From Rhodococcus sovatensis (lineage in GTDB: Bacteria; Actinomycetota; Actinomycetes; Mycobacteriales; Mycobacteriaceae): a stretch of 64,000 nucleotides of DNA. Positions 24,147 through 32,507 of this stretch are shown here, piece by piece (within the stretch, counting starts at the first letter, position 1; every line of letters starts with the position of its first letter). The stretch spans positions 5,704,001 through 5,768,000 of the forward strand of contig NZ_CP147846.1 of the NCBI RefSeq assembly GCF_037327425.1, written 5' to 3'. Both the position numbers and the translations under genes were made by a program. The notes beneath the pieces are model-generated. The model searched no databases and was not told where the DNA came from. It was given only the letters and a program-made list of their open reading frames with translations.

Positions 24147-25379
24147 ATGACAACAATCGATCAACCGCTTGCCGATACCGCCTACCCGTTCCTGCCTGTC
24201 GAACCGAGCGAGGCGGCGCGTCGCTATGCCGCGATCTGCGCGGATCGCCCGATGACCAAGATGACGATGCCCATCGGCGGGGATGCGTGGATCATCCACC
24301 GCAACTCCACTGCTCGTGCGATGCTCGGAGATCCGCGGTTTGTCCGCGAGCCGTTCCGTACCGGTGAACGTACGGTGCCGTACTTCATGGAGTTCCCTGA
24401 GTTCCTGAAGTCGACCATCCAGTTCGAGGATCCGCCGCACCACACAAAATTGCGCAGACTCGTGCAGAAGTCGATTTCACCGAAACGCGTTCGCGGTATG
24501 CGTGATTCAGCGGTGAAGTTCGCCAACGAACTTATCGACGAGATGGTGGCCAAAGGTTCTCCGTCGAACCTCGTGGAAGACTATTCGATTGCCCTGCCGA
24601 TTCAGATGCTCGCCAACCTCCTCGGAGTCCCTCCCGAAGATCGACCGAAGTTCGAGTCGTGGAGCGCATCTACACTGTCGGTGGCCAACATGGCACCCGA
24701 GCAGATCGCAGCGAACATGGGCGAACTCGTGCAATACATGACTGCCCTCATCGAAGAGCGACGACGTGAACCACGCGAAGATCTGCTCAGCGATCTCGCG
24801 AATGCCCGGGACAAGGACGACACCCTCACCGATGCTGAGATCATTCCCATTGCACTGATTCTCATCATCGGAGGCTTCGACAACACAGCGAATTTCATCG
24901 GCCAGGGGGTTCTCTCGCTGTTCAACAACCAAGATCAGCTCGCTGTACTGCTCGAAGATGTCGACACCGTCGCGCCCACTGCGGTCGAGGAGATTCTGCG
25001 CCATGCAGCGTGGGAGATCGGCAACCCCGTCGCCGGAATGGGGGCTCTGGTTCCCTTCGTCGCCACCGAAGACGTCGACCTCGAAGGTCAGCTGGTCGCC
25101 AAGGGTGAGGCCATCATGATCGATCCCAATGGGGCCAATCATGACGCGATCGCAATGGCCGAGCCGGCGACGTTCGACGTGCGGCGCGCCGACAACCCGC
25201 ATCTGACACTGAGCTTCGGATTGCACCACTGTCTCGGCGCCCCTCTGGCTCGAATGGAACTGCAAGTGGCGATCACCGAACTCTTCCGTCGCCTCCCTGG
25301 GCTCCGTCAGGACGGGCCTGTCGTCATCAACTACGACAACCTCACGCAGCCCATCACTTCGTTGCCAGTTGCCTGGTAG
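24147..25379 (+). CDS. Cytochrome P450
   Basis: A 410-residue bacterial class I P450. The I-helix segment GGFDNTAN (about 242-249) keeps the acid-Thr pair in the form D-N-T, the K-helix ExxR is EILR (about 282-285), and the heme loop is FGLHHCLGAPLARME with Cys362 as thiolate ligand. Asn in the I-helix in place of a second Thr or Ser is slightly unusual. No membrane anchor. Its electron donors are encoded directly downstream. It probably hydroxylates an aliphatic or alicyclic C-H bond as the entry step. Confidence 0.95.
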   Translation: MTTIDQPLADTAYPFLPVEPSEAARRYAAICADRPMTKMTMPIGGDAWIIHRNSTARAMLGDPRFVREPFRTGERTVPYFMEFPEFLKSTIQFEDPPHHTKLRRLVQKSISPKRVRGMRDSAVKFANELIDEMVAKGSPSNLVEDYSIALPIQMLANLLGVPPEDRPKFESWSASTLSVANMAPEQIAANMGELVQYMTALIEERRREPREDLLSDLANARDKDDTLTDAEIIPIALILIIGGFDNTANFIGQGVLSLFNNQDQLAVLLEDVDTVAPTAVEEILRHAAWEIGNPVAGMGALVPFVATEDVDLEGQLVAKGEAIMIDPNGANHDAIAMAEPATFDVRRADNPHLTLSFGLHHCLGAPLARMELQVAITELFRRLPGLRQDGPVVINYDNLTQPITSLPVAW

Positions 25380-25388
25380 GAGACCGAC

Positions 25389-25709
25389 ATGTCCAAAGTG
25401 TTCTACCTGCAGCCCGACGGCGTCGAAAAAGTCATCGAAGGAACCGACGGCGAATCGGTCATGACGACGGCCGTGAAGAACGGGGTGAGAGGAATCGTCG
25501 GACAGTGTGGTGGTGCACTGTCCTGCGCGACGTGCCACGTCTTCCTCGCAGAGGACGAACTCGACAACTTCTCAGCACCGAGCGAAGACGAGGACGACAT
25601 GCTCGACTGCGCCGCAACGGACCGCGAACCCAACTCCCGCCTGTCCTGCCAACTGCTCCTGCGCGAAGGATCCGACATACACGTGACCATCCCTTCGAGT
25701 CAGCTGTGA
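25389..25709 (+). CDS. [2Fe-2S] ferredoxin, adrenodoxin/putidaredoxin type
   Basis: A 106-residue electron carrier. The cluster ligands are visible as CGGALSCATC (Cys-x5-Cys-x2-Cys) with the fourth cysteine in SRLSCQLLL near the C terminus; the acidic patch EDELDNFSAPSEDEDD is typical of P450-coupled ferredoxins. The ribosome-binding site overlaps the P450 stop codon, and its own stop overlaps the reductase start. It passes electrons from the reductase at 25706 to the P450. Confidence 0.95.
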   Translation: MSKVFYLQPDGVEKVIEGTDGESVMTTAVKNGVRGIVGQCGGALSCATCHVFLAEDELDNFSAPSEDEDDMLDCAATDREPNSRLSCQLLLREGSDIHVTIPSSQL

Positions 25710-27046
25710 CCATGCCCGACCTCGACCGCGCACGCTCCGGGGAGCACCAAACTGCGCCGAGGGCAGTTGTCGTTGTCGGTGCCTCGCATGCGGCAGTCCA
25801 GTTCGCGGAGTCGCTACGATCGAATGGGTTCGGCGGGACGGTGCAACTGATCGGCGAAGAACTCCATCAGCCGTACAACCGCCCGTCGTTGTCGAAGGCG
25901 TACCTGAAGGGCGAGGTAACCGTGGAGTCGTTGGCGCTCCGCGGATCGAACTGGTACACCGACCATTCCATCGATCTCACCCTCGGCGAACGAGTCGTAC
26001 GTATCGAACACGGAAAGAACGGGAGCGGCCGCGTCCACACCAGCAAAGTTCATTCGGGCGAGAACGAAGTGTCGTCCTATGTCTACGATCGGCTGATCTT
26101 GGCGACCGGTGCCAGTCCACGCAAGCTGAACATTGCCGGCACCGACGCCGACGGTGTCGTCGAGTTGCGCTCGGTCGACGACGCCCACAGTCTTCGGGAT
26201 CGGGTGGCCTCAGGTCCGGTCGTGGTGATCGGAGGCGGATTCATCGGCCTCGAAGCCGCTGCCACCATCCGCAGCTTGGGAGGCACCGTGACGGTTCTCG
26301 AAGCCGGACCACGGCTGATGGGCCGCGCGGTGGGCGAAGCGACCGCCGCATTCATACTTGCTGCACATCGAACGATGGGTGTGGATGTTCGCCTGTCCAC
26401 TGCTCCCGAAGCCATTCTCACCGACGACCACGGTGCGGTCCGAGGAGTTCGGGTCGCTGGCAACGACATTGCGGCGTCGACGGTCCTCATCGGCGTGGGA
26501 GTCGAGCCGAATATCGCTCTTGCCGAGAGCCTCGGCTTGTCCTGCGCGGCGGGGATCGTGGTCGATCATCGCGGTGTGACCTCGGAAGGGACCGTTCTGG
26601 CGATCGGAGATTGCACCGTGCAACCTCACCCTGGGGCCGATCTCGACCTGGAACGATCCGTTCGCTTGGAATCGGTCGACAATGCCGTCGAGCAAGCCGC
26701 GTCGGCGGCCAGAGTGGTTGCTGGCGAACCGGATTCGGTTCGCGCCGTACCGTGGTTCTGGTCCGATCAAGGTGACTGGAAGCTCCAAATAGCAGGGTTG
26801 ACCGGAACGCACGATGCGGTCGTGGTCCGGTCCGATCCTGACCGTCCCCGACGTTTGGTCGTCGGGTACTTCACGAGTGGGCGGCTCAGTGCCGCCGAAT
26901 GCGTGAACGCACCCGCCGACTTCCTTGCGCTGCGAGGAGCATTGAACAACGGGACGCTCGTGACGCCGGAGGAATTTGCCGACACCTCCGCCCCGCTCAA
27001 GCAACTGCTGAAACCGCAAGCATCCAGGGCGTCCGCAACCGCATAG
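25706..27046 (+). CDS. Ferredoxin reductase, FAD/NADH (putidaredoxin reductase-like)
   Basis: A 446-residue pyridine-nucleotide-disulphide-type flavoprotein. VVVVGASHAAVQFAESLR binds FAD (the usual GxGxxA is here GASHAA), LIGEELHQPYNRPSLSKAYL is the family signature, ILATGASPRKL closes the first domain, VVVIGGGFIGLEAAAT binds NADH, and VLAIGDCTVQPHP is the second FAD motif. GTG 25706 overlaps the ferredoxin stop (GTGA) with GAG six bases before it; ATG 25712 is the alternative. Completes a three-component class I P450 system. Confidence 0.93.
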   Translation: MTMPDLDRARSGEHQTAPRAVVVVGASHAAVQFAESLRSNGFGGTVQLIGEELHQPYNRPSLSKAYLKGEVTVESLALRGSNWYTDHSIDLTLGERVVRIEHGKNGSGRVHTSKVHSGENEVSSYVYDRLILATGASPRKLNIAGTDADGVVELRSVDDAHSLRDRVASGPVVVIGGGFIGLEAAATIRSLGGTVTVLEAGPRLMGRAVGEATAAFILAAHRTMGVDVRLSTAPEAILTDDHGAVRGVRVAGNDIAASTVLIGVGVEPNIALAESLGLSCAAGIVVDHRGVTSEGTVLAIGDCTVQPHPGADLDLERSVRLESVDNAVEQAASAARVVAGEPDSVRAVPWFWSDQGDWKLQIAGLTGTHDAVVVRSDPDRPRRLVVGYFTSGRLSAAECVNAPADFLALRGALNNGTLVTPEEFADTSAPLKQLLKPQASRASATA

Positions 27047-27050
27047 CCGC

Positions 27051-27067
27051 GCGGGGCGAGACCCCGC
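27051..27067. terminator. Small GC hairpin between reductase and ADH genes
   Basis: GCGGGG-CGAGA-CCCCGC forms a 6-base perfect stem with a 5-base loop just after the ferredoxin reductase stop. It may end or attenuate transcription before the ADH gene. The remaining 97 bases to 27164 show no strong promoter. Short stem, so moderate support only. Confidence 0.4.
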
Positions 27068-27163
27068 CGCCTTACCTGCAATGTGCACCACTGTTCAGTC
27101 CTGACCACGCAGGCCGATTTCCTCGCCGTGAATCGGCTGACTCCGACGTAGAAAGTAGACGCC

Positions 27164-28207
27164 ATGCGCGCGTACCGAGTCCCAGCCTTCCTGTCGGCCC
27201 CGGAGTGGCAGGAAGTGCCCGAACCCACACCGGGCCCGGGCCAGGTGGTTGTAGAAGTGACTGCCGTCGGACTATGCCATTCCGACATAGGCATGCTCGA
27301 AATACCGCCGACCCTCGCCGAATCACTGGGCTGGACAGCACCTTTCACGCTGGGTCACGAGATCGCCGGTCGAATTTCGGCGTTGGGTGCGGGTGTGCAC
27401 AACTTGGCACTTGGTACGGCGGTGATTTTGGCGTCGTCGAGTTGTGGGAACTGTTGGTACTGCGTTCGCGGACACAGCAACAATTGCTTGTACGGCAACG
27501 TCAACCGCGGCGCTGGCGACGACGGTGGCCTCGCCCCTTACGTACTGGTCAAGACTCCCCGCGACCTGCTGGAACTCGGTGACCTCGATCCGGTCGCCGC
27601 AGCGCCGCTCACGGACGCGGGGGCAACGGCTTACCATGGCGTCAACCGGGTGCGCAACCTACTCGAACCCGGTTCCACCGCGGTTGTTTTCGGAGCGGGT
27701 GGACTCGGCTCCTTCGCAGTCCAACTCCTCCGTGTCCTTTCACCGGCCAAAATTATCGCGTTTGATCCCTCGTTGGACAAGCGCTCGTTGGCAATGGAAT
27801 TGGGTGCACATCTCGCGTTGCCCGGCGTATCGGCGGAGACTGTGGAGGAAGTCAGGAATCACACCGGCGGACGCGGCGCAGATGCAGTTTTGGACTTCGT
27901 GGGTACCGATGCGACCATCAGCGCCGGCGTGTCCTCCGTTCGCCCGGGCGGTGCCTACGGGCTCGTAGGTGCCGCGGGCGGCACCCTGACGACCCCCGGT
28001 GGCTGGTACCACCTGCTACCGAAAGACGGTGAAATCTTCACCTACGAAGGCAGTAGTCTCGCGGACGCTCAAGGGGTCCTGGCGCTCGCACGGAGTGGCC
28101 TCATTTCGAGCCCTGTCGAAACCTTCGCGTTCGATGACGTCGAAGAGGCGTATCGACGCTTGCGGGCCGGCACCCTACGAGGGCGCGCAGTGGTGACCTT
28201 CGACTGA
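27164..28207 (+). CDS. Zinc-dependent alcohol dehydrogenase (MDR family)
   Basis: A 347-residue medium-chain dehydrogenase. The catalytic zinc ligands are in VGLCHSDIGM (Cys) and LGHEIAGR (His-Glu); structural zinc cysteines lie in SSCGNCWYCVRGHSNNC; the Rossmann loop is VFGAGGLGSFAVQLL. The aspartate after the next strand (IIAFDPSLDKR) suggests NAD rather than NADP. Last gene of the P450 operon; expected to oxidise the alcohol produced by the P450 to the ketone needed by the Baeyer-Villiger enzyme. Confidence 0.92.
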   Translation: MRAYRVPAFLSAPEWQEVPEPTPGPGQVVVEVTAVGLCHSDIGMLEIPPTLAESLGWTAPFTLGHEIAGRISALGAGVHNLALGTAVILASSSCGNCWYCVRGHSNNCLYGNVNRGAGDDGGLAPYVLVKTPRDLLELGDLDPVAAAPLTDAGATAYHGVNRVRNLLEPGSTAVVFGAGGLGSFAVQLLRVLSPAKIIAFDPSLDKRSLAMELGAHLALPGVSAETVEEVRNHTGGRGADAVLDFVGTDATISAGVSSVRPGGAYGLVGAAGGTLTTPGGWYHLLPKDGEIFTYEGSSLADAQGVLALARSGLISSPVETFAFDDVEEAYRRLRAGTLRGRAVVTFD

Positions 28208-28346
28208 CTACGCGTCGGCAGTCAGGGAGTCACCGACGAACCGTCCGCGGAGTCATGTGAAATCAGCATCGTTGTGCGCGTACCCAGCATGCCGAACTGA
28301 ATGACAGGAGCTTGATTCGACCGCCAGCGGCAGGCGGCCGGGCACG

Positions 28347-29924
28347 TTACCTACGATGTCGCGGCAGAATCCAGAGCACCACCAGGGCGCCGAGTACGAG
28401 GGTGCCGCCGGACACCCAACTTGCCGATTCGACGGCGGTGGTGAATGCGCCGTGGGCGACATCGAGTACGGTCTGCGCGAGTGGTGCGGTGGTGGAATCC
28501 CCGGATAGTTCCTGGGCTACCACCGACGCGGCACCGACCGATTCGCGGCCCGCCTCGATAGCACCCTCGATACCTGCTCGAGTAGGTTCGGCGAGCTGCT
28601 CGACATCGAGCCCTGCTGATCGCTCGTCGAAACCTGCGGTGTACCCGGAGGCCAGCACCGAGCCGAGCAATGCGATTCCGAGCGCACCGCCGAACTCGAT
28701 GGCAGTGTCGTTGATGCCGCCGGCAGATCCGAGTTCGGATTCGTCGAATCCACCCATGATCGCGTCTGTCGCGGGTGGTTCCGCTGCACCCATACCGAGT
28801 CCGAGGATCGAGATCGACAGCGCGAACCAGCCGTAGCCTGCGGTGTCGTCGATCTGAGTGAGGATCAGAATTCCCGCAGCGGCCAGAGCCATTCCGGCAA
28901 CGATGAGTGCGCGTTCTCCCACGATCGGGAGTAGTCGTCCTGACACAATCGATCCGAGGGTGACGGCAAAAGCCAAGGGAAGCAGGCGGATTCCGGTTTC
29001 GAGTGGACCGTACAGGAAGACGAACTGGAGATGCTGCGCGACGAAGTAGATCGTGCCGAACGCAGCGAGGAACAGCAGGCCGACCGACAACAGCGAGCCA
29101 CCGACTTTCCGATCGCTCAACCGGCGCACGTTCAGCAACGGGTGCGGGTGTCGCCGCTCCCACCAGACGAACACAATCGCGGCACCGATTGCAGAGACTG
29201 CCGCTGCAATCGGTGCAGTACCCCATCCACCGTGCAGTCCGTCGATGATGGCGTAGACCGATCCGCCGACCAGCACGATCGAGAGCACGCCTCCGAACCA
29301 GTCGGTGCGGCTTGCGTCGACGACGCGGCTGGGTGGGACGAGCGCCAGCGAAGCGACGATGGCGATGATGACCACGGGGACGTTCATCAAGAACGTTGCG
29401 TGCCATGACGAGCTCTGCAGCACCGATCCTGCGAGAAGGGGGCCGAGGGCAATGCCGAGCCCTGACGTGGCCGCCCAGATTGCGATGGCCCGCGCCCGCT
29501 CGGCCTTGGGGAAAGTCACCACCAGTAGCGACAGTGTTGCGGGCATGATGAGCGCCGCGCCGATGCCCATCAGCAGCCGCCACGCCACTACCTCGCCTGC
29601 CGACTCGGCGAGGCTGCCGAGTATCGACCCGATACCGAAAATGACCAGGCCGAGTATCAGGGCCCGGCGGCGCCCGAAGCGATCGCCGAGTGCACCGAAG
29701 AGCAGCATCAGTGCCGCGTACGGGACGGTGTATCCGTCTATCACCCATTGCAGTTGCGTACTCGTCAGTCCGAGATCCTCGGTCATCGTCGGGACCGCGA
29801 CGATCAGCGAGGTGTTGGCCATGACTACGGCGAGCAGGCTCGCGCACAACACTGCCAGTGCGTACCAGCGGTACCGGTACGGACCCGACATCGCCGAAAC
29901 GGGTTGTTCCTGGACGAGAGACAT
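28347..29924 (-). CDS. MFS drug-efflux transporter, DHA2 (EmrB/QacA) family
   Basis: A 525-residue 14-TM exporter. ALAVLCASLLAVVMANTSLI is TM1, motif A is LFGALGDRFGRRR, and the central antiporter motif is around WRLLMGIGAALIMPATLSLL. ATG 29924 is preferred: GGAGG lies six bases upstream, while the ATG three bases earlier would be too close. Divergent from the TetR gene at 30000, with two operators between. The pair is a self-contained efflux module, probably induced by a hydrophobic toxic compound. Confidence 0.93.
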   Translation of the reverse strand: MSLVQEQPVSAMSGPYRYRWYALAVLCASLLAVVMANTSLIVAVPTMTEDLGLTSTQLQWVIDGYTVPYAALMLLFGALGDRFGRRRALILGLVIFGIGSILGSLAESAGEVVAWRLLMGIGAALIMPATLSLLVVTFPKAERARAIAIWAATSGLGIALGPLLAGSVLQSSSWHATFLMNVPVVIIAIVASLALVPPSRVVDASRTDWFGGVLSIVLVGGSVYAIIDGLHGGWGTAPIAAAVSAIGAAIVFVWWERRHPHPLLNVRRLSDRKVGGSLLSVGLLFLAAFGTIYFVAQHLQFVFLYGPLETGIRLLPLAFAVTLGSIVSGRLLPIVGERALIVAGMALAAAGILILTQIDDTAGYGWFALSISILGLGMGAAEPPATDAIMGGFDESELGSAGGINDTAIEFGGALGIALLGSVLASGYTAGFDERSAGLDVEQLAEPTRAGIEGAIEAGRESVGAASVVAQELSGDSTTAPLAQTVLDVAHGAFTTAVESASWVSGGTLVLGALVVLWILPRHRR

Positions 29925-29941
29925 CATTGACCTCCGATTAA

Positions 29942-29989
29942 TTGCACGTTGATGAGCAAATGCTAGACCATTTGCACGAGAGTGTGCAA
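29942..29989. promoter_or_regulatory. Twin TetR operators between MFS and TetR genes
   Basis: TTGCAC-GAGAGT-GTGCAA (29972-29989) is a perfect 6+6 inverted repeat with a 6-base spacer. TTGCAC-GTTGAT-GAGCAA (29942-29959) is the same element with one mismatch. The two are exactly 30 bases apart, about three helical turns, so two dimers could bind the same face. The downstream site reaches to within eleven bases of the TetR start, and the upstream one covers the MFS leader. Confidence 0.8.
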
Positions 29990-29999
29990 TAGTGGTGAG

Positions 30000-30650
30000 G
30001 TGAACGGCGCCGATGGACCGACCAAGCTGGCGAATCGCGACAAGATTCTGGACGCCGCGATTTCCGCTTTTGCCAGTGACCCCGATGCCACTGTCGAATA
30101 CATTGCGCAGTCCGCGGGTGTCGTCCGCCGGACCGTGTACGGGCATTTCCCGACCCGCCACGATTTGATCGTCGGGATCGTCGAGCGAGCCGCGCGTGAT
30201 TTCGTGGCAGCACTTCCCGTCATCGACGACTTGCCGAGTAGACCGGAGGTTGCGTTGGCGCTACTCGAACTCTCGAGTTGGTCCGTGGCGGATCGGTATC
30301 GAGCACTCCTCGGCGTCGGACGACGGGAACTGGGGGAGCAGCAAATACTGGAAGTGCTGTCGGTGTCCCGCAGAGTGATCCTGCTGGTTCTCGAACGGGG
30401 CAGGGCGAGCGGAGTATTCACCGATCGGATGGCGGCCGAGACCGTCATCTCGGTGTCCGAGGCTGCCACGCTCGCCTTGCTCGATCGTGCCAATGGCGGT
30501 GACGACACCATTACCGCTGCGACGGCGGCGGAGGTGGCGTTGTCTCTGGCGGGTGTAGATCGGGGAATCCGTCAGTCTGCAATCGACGAGGCTACCGCAC
30601 ACCGGGCGACCATCGAATCGGCTAAGAAGGCGCAGTCGACGATCTCCTGA
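30000..30650 (+). CDS. TetR-family transcriptional repressor
   Basis: A 216-residue regulator. The N-terminal DNA-binding domain is clear: NRDKILDAAISAFASDPDAT, then VEYIAQSAGVVRRTVYGHFP with TRHDLIVGIVERA; the C-terminal part is a helical ligand-binding domain. GTG 30000 places the start just after the second operator. An upstream in-frame ATG-like start at 29982 would overlap the operator. Almost certainly represses the divergent efflux gene and itself. Confidence 0.9.
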   Translation: MNGADGPTKLANRDKILDAAISAFASDPDATVEYIAQSAGVVRRTVYGHFPTRHDLIVGIVERAARDFVAALPVIDDLPSRPEVALALLELSSWSVADRYRALLGVGRRELGEQQILEVLSVSRRVILLVLERGRASGVFTDRMAAETVISVSEAATLALLDRANGGDDTITAATAAEVALSLAGVDRGIRQSAIDEATAHRATIESAKKAQSTIS

Positions 30651-30661
30651 CGGCGAGCCTT

Positions 30662-30930
30662 CTACCCGAGTTCGGCCACCACATGGCCGGCTGCTCGCAG
30701 TGCATCGATCGCGTGTGCTCGACGCGATGTCGGCACCATCAGAATGTCGCCGTCGAAGGTCGAGACCACGAACACCGGGCAGCCGATGTCGGCAAGGGCG
30801 TCACCAGCCCTGCAACGATGCCGGTCGTACCGAACGCAATCGTTCCCTGCGTGTAGAACGCCGCCCACAGTCCGTCGGTGATCGAATTGGGCGGGCCCCT
30901 GATCTTTTGCCGCACGACCGTGGTGGGGGA
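30662..30930 (-). pseudogene. ACT-domain protein remnant (frameshifted)
   Basis: Read on the minus strand, one frame gives an FYTQGTIAFGTTGIVAGLVT stretch followed by PL, and a second frame continues directly with ADIGCPVFVVSTFDGDILMV and an end VPTSRRAHAIDALRAAGHVV. Joined, these resemble the C-terminal ACT domain of the CASTOR-like/DUF family of about 130-residue actinobacterial proteins. The junction near 30800 needs one lost base (CCCTT-GCCGAC), and a stop lies upstream, so the 5' part is missing. Non-functional. A second decayed copy lies at 43020. Confidence 0.72.
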
Positions 30931-30934
30931 CCGA

Positions 30935-30954
30935 AGTGGGTATTTCTACTCCTG
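30935..30954 (+). promoter_or_regulatory. Promoter-region motif shared with the gene at 50700
   Basis: AGTGGGTATTTCTACTCCTG occurs here, about 50 bases upstream of a serine hydrolase fragment. AGTGGGGTATTTCTACGCCTG occurs at 50647, about 35 bases upstream of the intact homologue. Conservation of the leader at both loci suggests a functional activator or repressor site kept from a common ancestor gene. Confidence 0.6.
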
Positions 30955-31001
30955 GGCCGCGACGCCTCGTAGACCAGTGTCGACTCATGACAAGTCGATC
31001 G

Positions 31002-31260
31002 ATGACAACCAGCCACGCGCTCGGTATCGATGCCGAGCGCCTCGCATTCCTTCCAGAGGCCAGCGAAGCCGACGTGCGCGCAGACAGGATCGATGGCGCA
31101 ATCGCCTTTTTGGCACGGCGTGGGCAGATTATCCTGCACGAGGCGGCTGGCGGGTCAGGATATCGCCGCCGCGGGTGTGGTGGGCGCGACCCAGGGCGGT
31201 ATCGTCGTGGCCTCCGCGGTACTCGGTCGAAAGGTGCTCGAGGATCTCATGTCCGTGTGA
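31002..31260 (+). pseudogene. Deletion scar: serine hydrolase 5' end joined to RetSat/CrtI-like oxidoreductase 3' end
   Basis: The first part encodes MTTSHALGIDAERLAFLP and continues to GQIILHEA, close to residues 1-46 of the intact serine hydrolase at 50700. Homology stops at about 31145. From about 31148 another frame encodes LAGQDIAAAGVVGATQGGIV then VASAVLGRKVLEDLMSV and a stop, which matches the C-terminal FAD-binding end of carotenoid isomerase/retinol saturase-like oxidoreductases (usual form TGQDVTTAGVAGA). Two unrelated genes were joined by a deletion. No functional product is expected. Confidence 0.7.
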
Positions 31261-31309
31261 CCTGTCGAGCCGTGACCTGTCGAGGGTGTGAGCCGTCCGG
31301 GCGTCGAGT

Positions 31310-32455
31310 TCACACGACCGTCGGTAGAGACTGGAACCGTCGGACGCTCATGCCGTCGAGTGGGATGTCCGTGGACCCGGTGCTGGCGAGATCGGCAAGG
31401 GCACGTCCCATGCCTGCCGCCATCTTGAAGCCGCGGATGTTCATCCCGAGACCGAGCACGATCCGGGGGTCGTCTTCCGTGGGTCCGACGACAAAATCGC
31501 CGTCCTGTGTGCAGGCATCTACCCCGAAGGCGTGGCGGATGGCGGTGGGTATCGCATCGGGGACGTACTCGGCCACGTAACTGTCGATAAGGTCCAGCGC
31601 TTTCTTGGGCATCGTGTGCCCGAGATCGTCTGCGTCGGTCCGATGATCGAGAGTGGACATCAGTGCGACCTTGATGTGCTGACGGTCTGTGGTCGGCCAG
31701 ACGGCGAAACCGAAGTCGACATCCCCACGTTCGACGATCGGATACACATCGGGTGTGTATCCGACGGGTGTGCGCAGGGGATACCAGTGCACGCTCGCTC
31801 GTCGCACATCGAACATCGGAAGACGATCGCCGAGTAAACGATTGGCCCAGGCGCCGGTGGTGACGACCACCGAGTCCACCAGCCATTCGGAGTCGGCCGT
31901 GGTGATCAGCACCCCGTCATCGGTCGACTCGACGGCAGTGACGGCGCAATGCTCGAGCAGAGTTCCACCCTTCTCGGCTCCGACGTGCGCTGCGGCGGCG
32001 ATACTGGCCCCCGCCTGGACGTACCCTGATTCTCGTTCCAGCACAACGATATCGGCATCACCGACCGGAATGGTGGGAAACTGTGCGCGTGACTGCGCCG
32101 GTGTGAGAGTGGAATGGTCGATGCCGAATGCCGATGCGTTACCGAGCACCTTCGACATCCAGGCCGATGACTCCGGCGCAATGTAGAGCTCGCCGCACGT
32201 GGTGAGTAGATCGATCCCGGAATCGCGTTCGAGCGCTCGCCAGTCGTCTTTCGCCGCACGCGTGATGGGAACGTACCGCGGGTTCTCCGAGAGGATTCGG
32301 TACAAGCGGTTGTCCCCGCCTGCCCCGCCGTACGGATGGCCGCAGGCGAACTGCTCGAAGCCGACCACGTCGATACCACGTCGGGCAAGCTGCCAGAAGG
32401 TCATGCTGCCGACGCTTCCCAGTCCGATCACCGCTACTCGAGCTCGGCGTTTCAT
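31310..32455 (-). CDS. FAD-dependent amine/amino-acid oxidase, monomeric sarcosine oxidase-like
   Basis: A 381-residue flavoenzyme of the DAO/MSOX-MTOX family. RVAVIGLGSVGSMTFWQLAR binds ADP; the FEQFACGHPYGGAGGDNRLYR segment is the typical His-containing stretch after the second strand; the C-terminal GLGMNIRGFKMAAGMGRAL carries the flavin-site turn. MSOX-type enzymes hold FAD covalently through a cysteine in a C-terminal SPDxxF-like loop; here the corresponding region CTQDGDFVVGPT keeps a nearby cysteine. ATG 32455 has GGGAA upstream. Oxidises a secondary or N-methylated amine; paralogous to 40939. Confidence 0.87.
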   Translation of the reverse strand: MKRRARVAVIGLGSVGSMTFWQLARRGIDVVGFEQFACGHPYGGAGGDNRLYRILSENPRYVPITRAAKDDWRALERDSGIDLLTTCGELYIAPESSAWMSKVLGNASAFGIDHSTLTPAQSRAQFPTIPVGDADIVVLERESGYVQAGASIAAAAHVGAEKGGTLLEHCAVTAVESTDDGVLITTADSEWLVDSVVVTTGAWANRLLGDRLPMFDVRRASVHWYPLRTPVGYTPDVYPIVERGDVDFGFAVWPTTDRQHIKVALMSTLDHRTDADDLGHTMPKKALDLIDSYVAEYVPDAIPTAIRHAFGVDACTQDGDFVVGPTEDDPRIVLGLGMNIRGFKMAAGMGRALADLASTGSTDIPLDGMSVRRFQSLPTVV

Positions 32456-32507
32456 GTGATTTCCCATCGGTAGATTGAAGTTGAGTGTTGTTGTCGTAGT
32501 GAACGAC

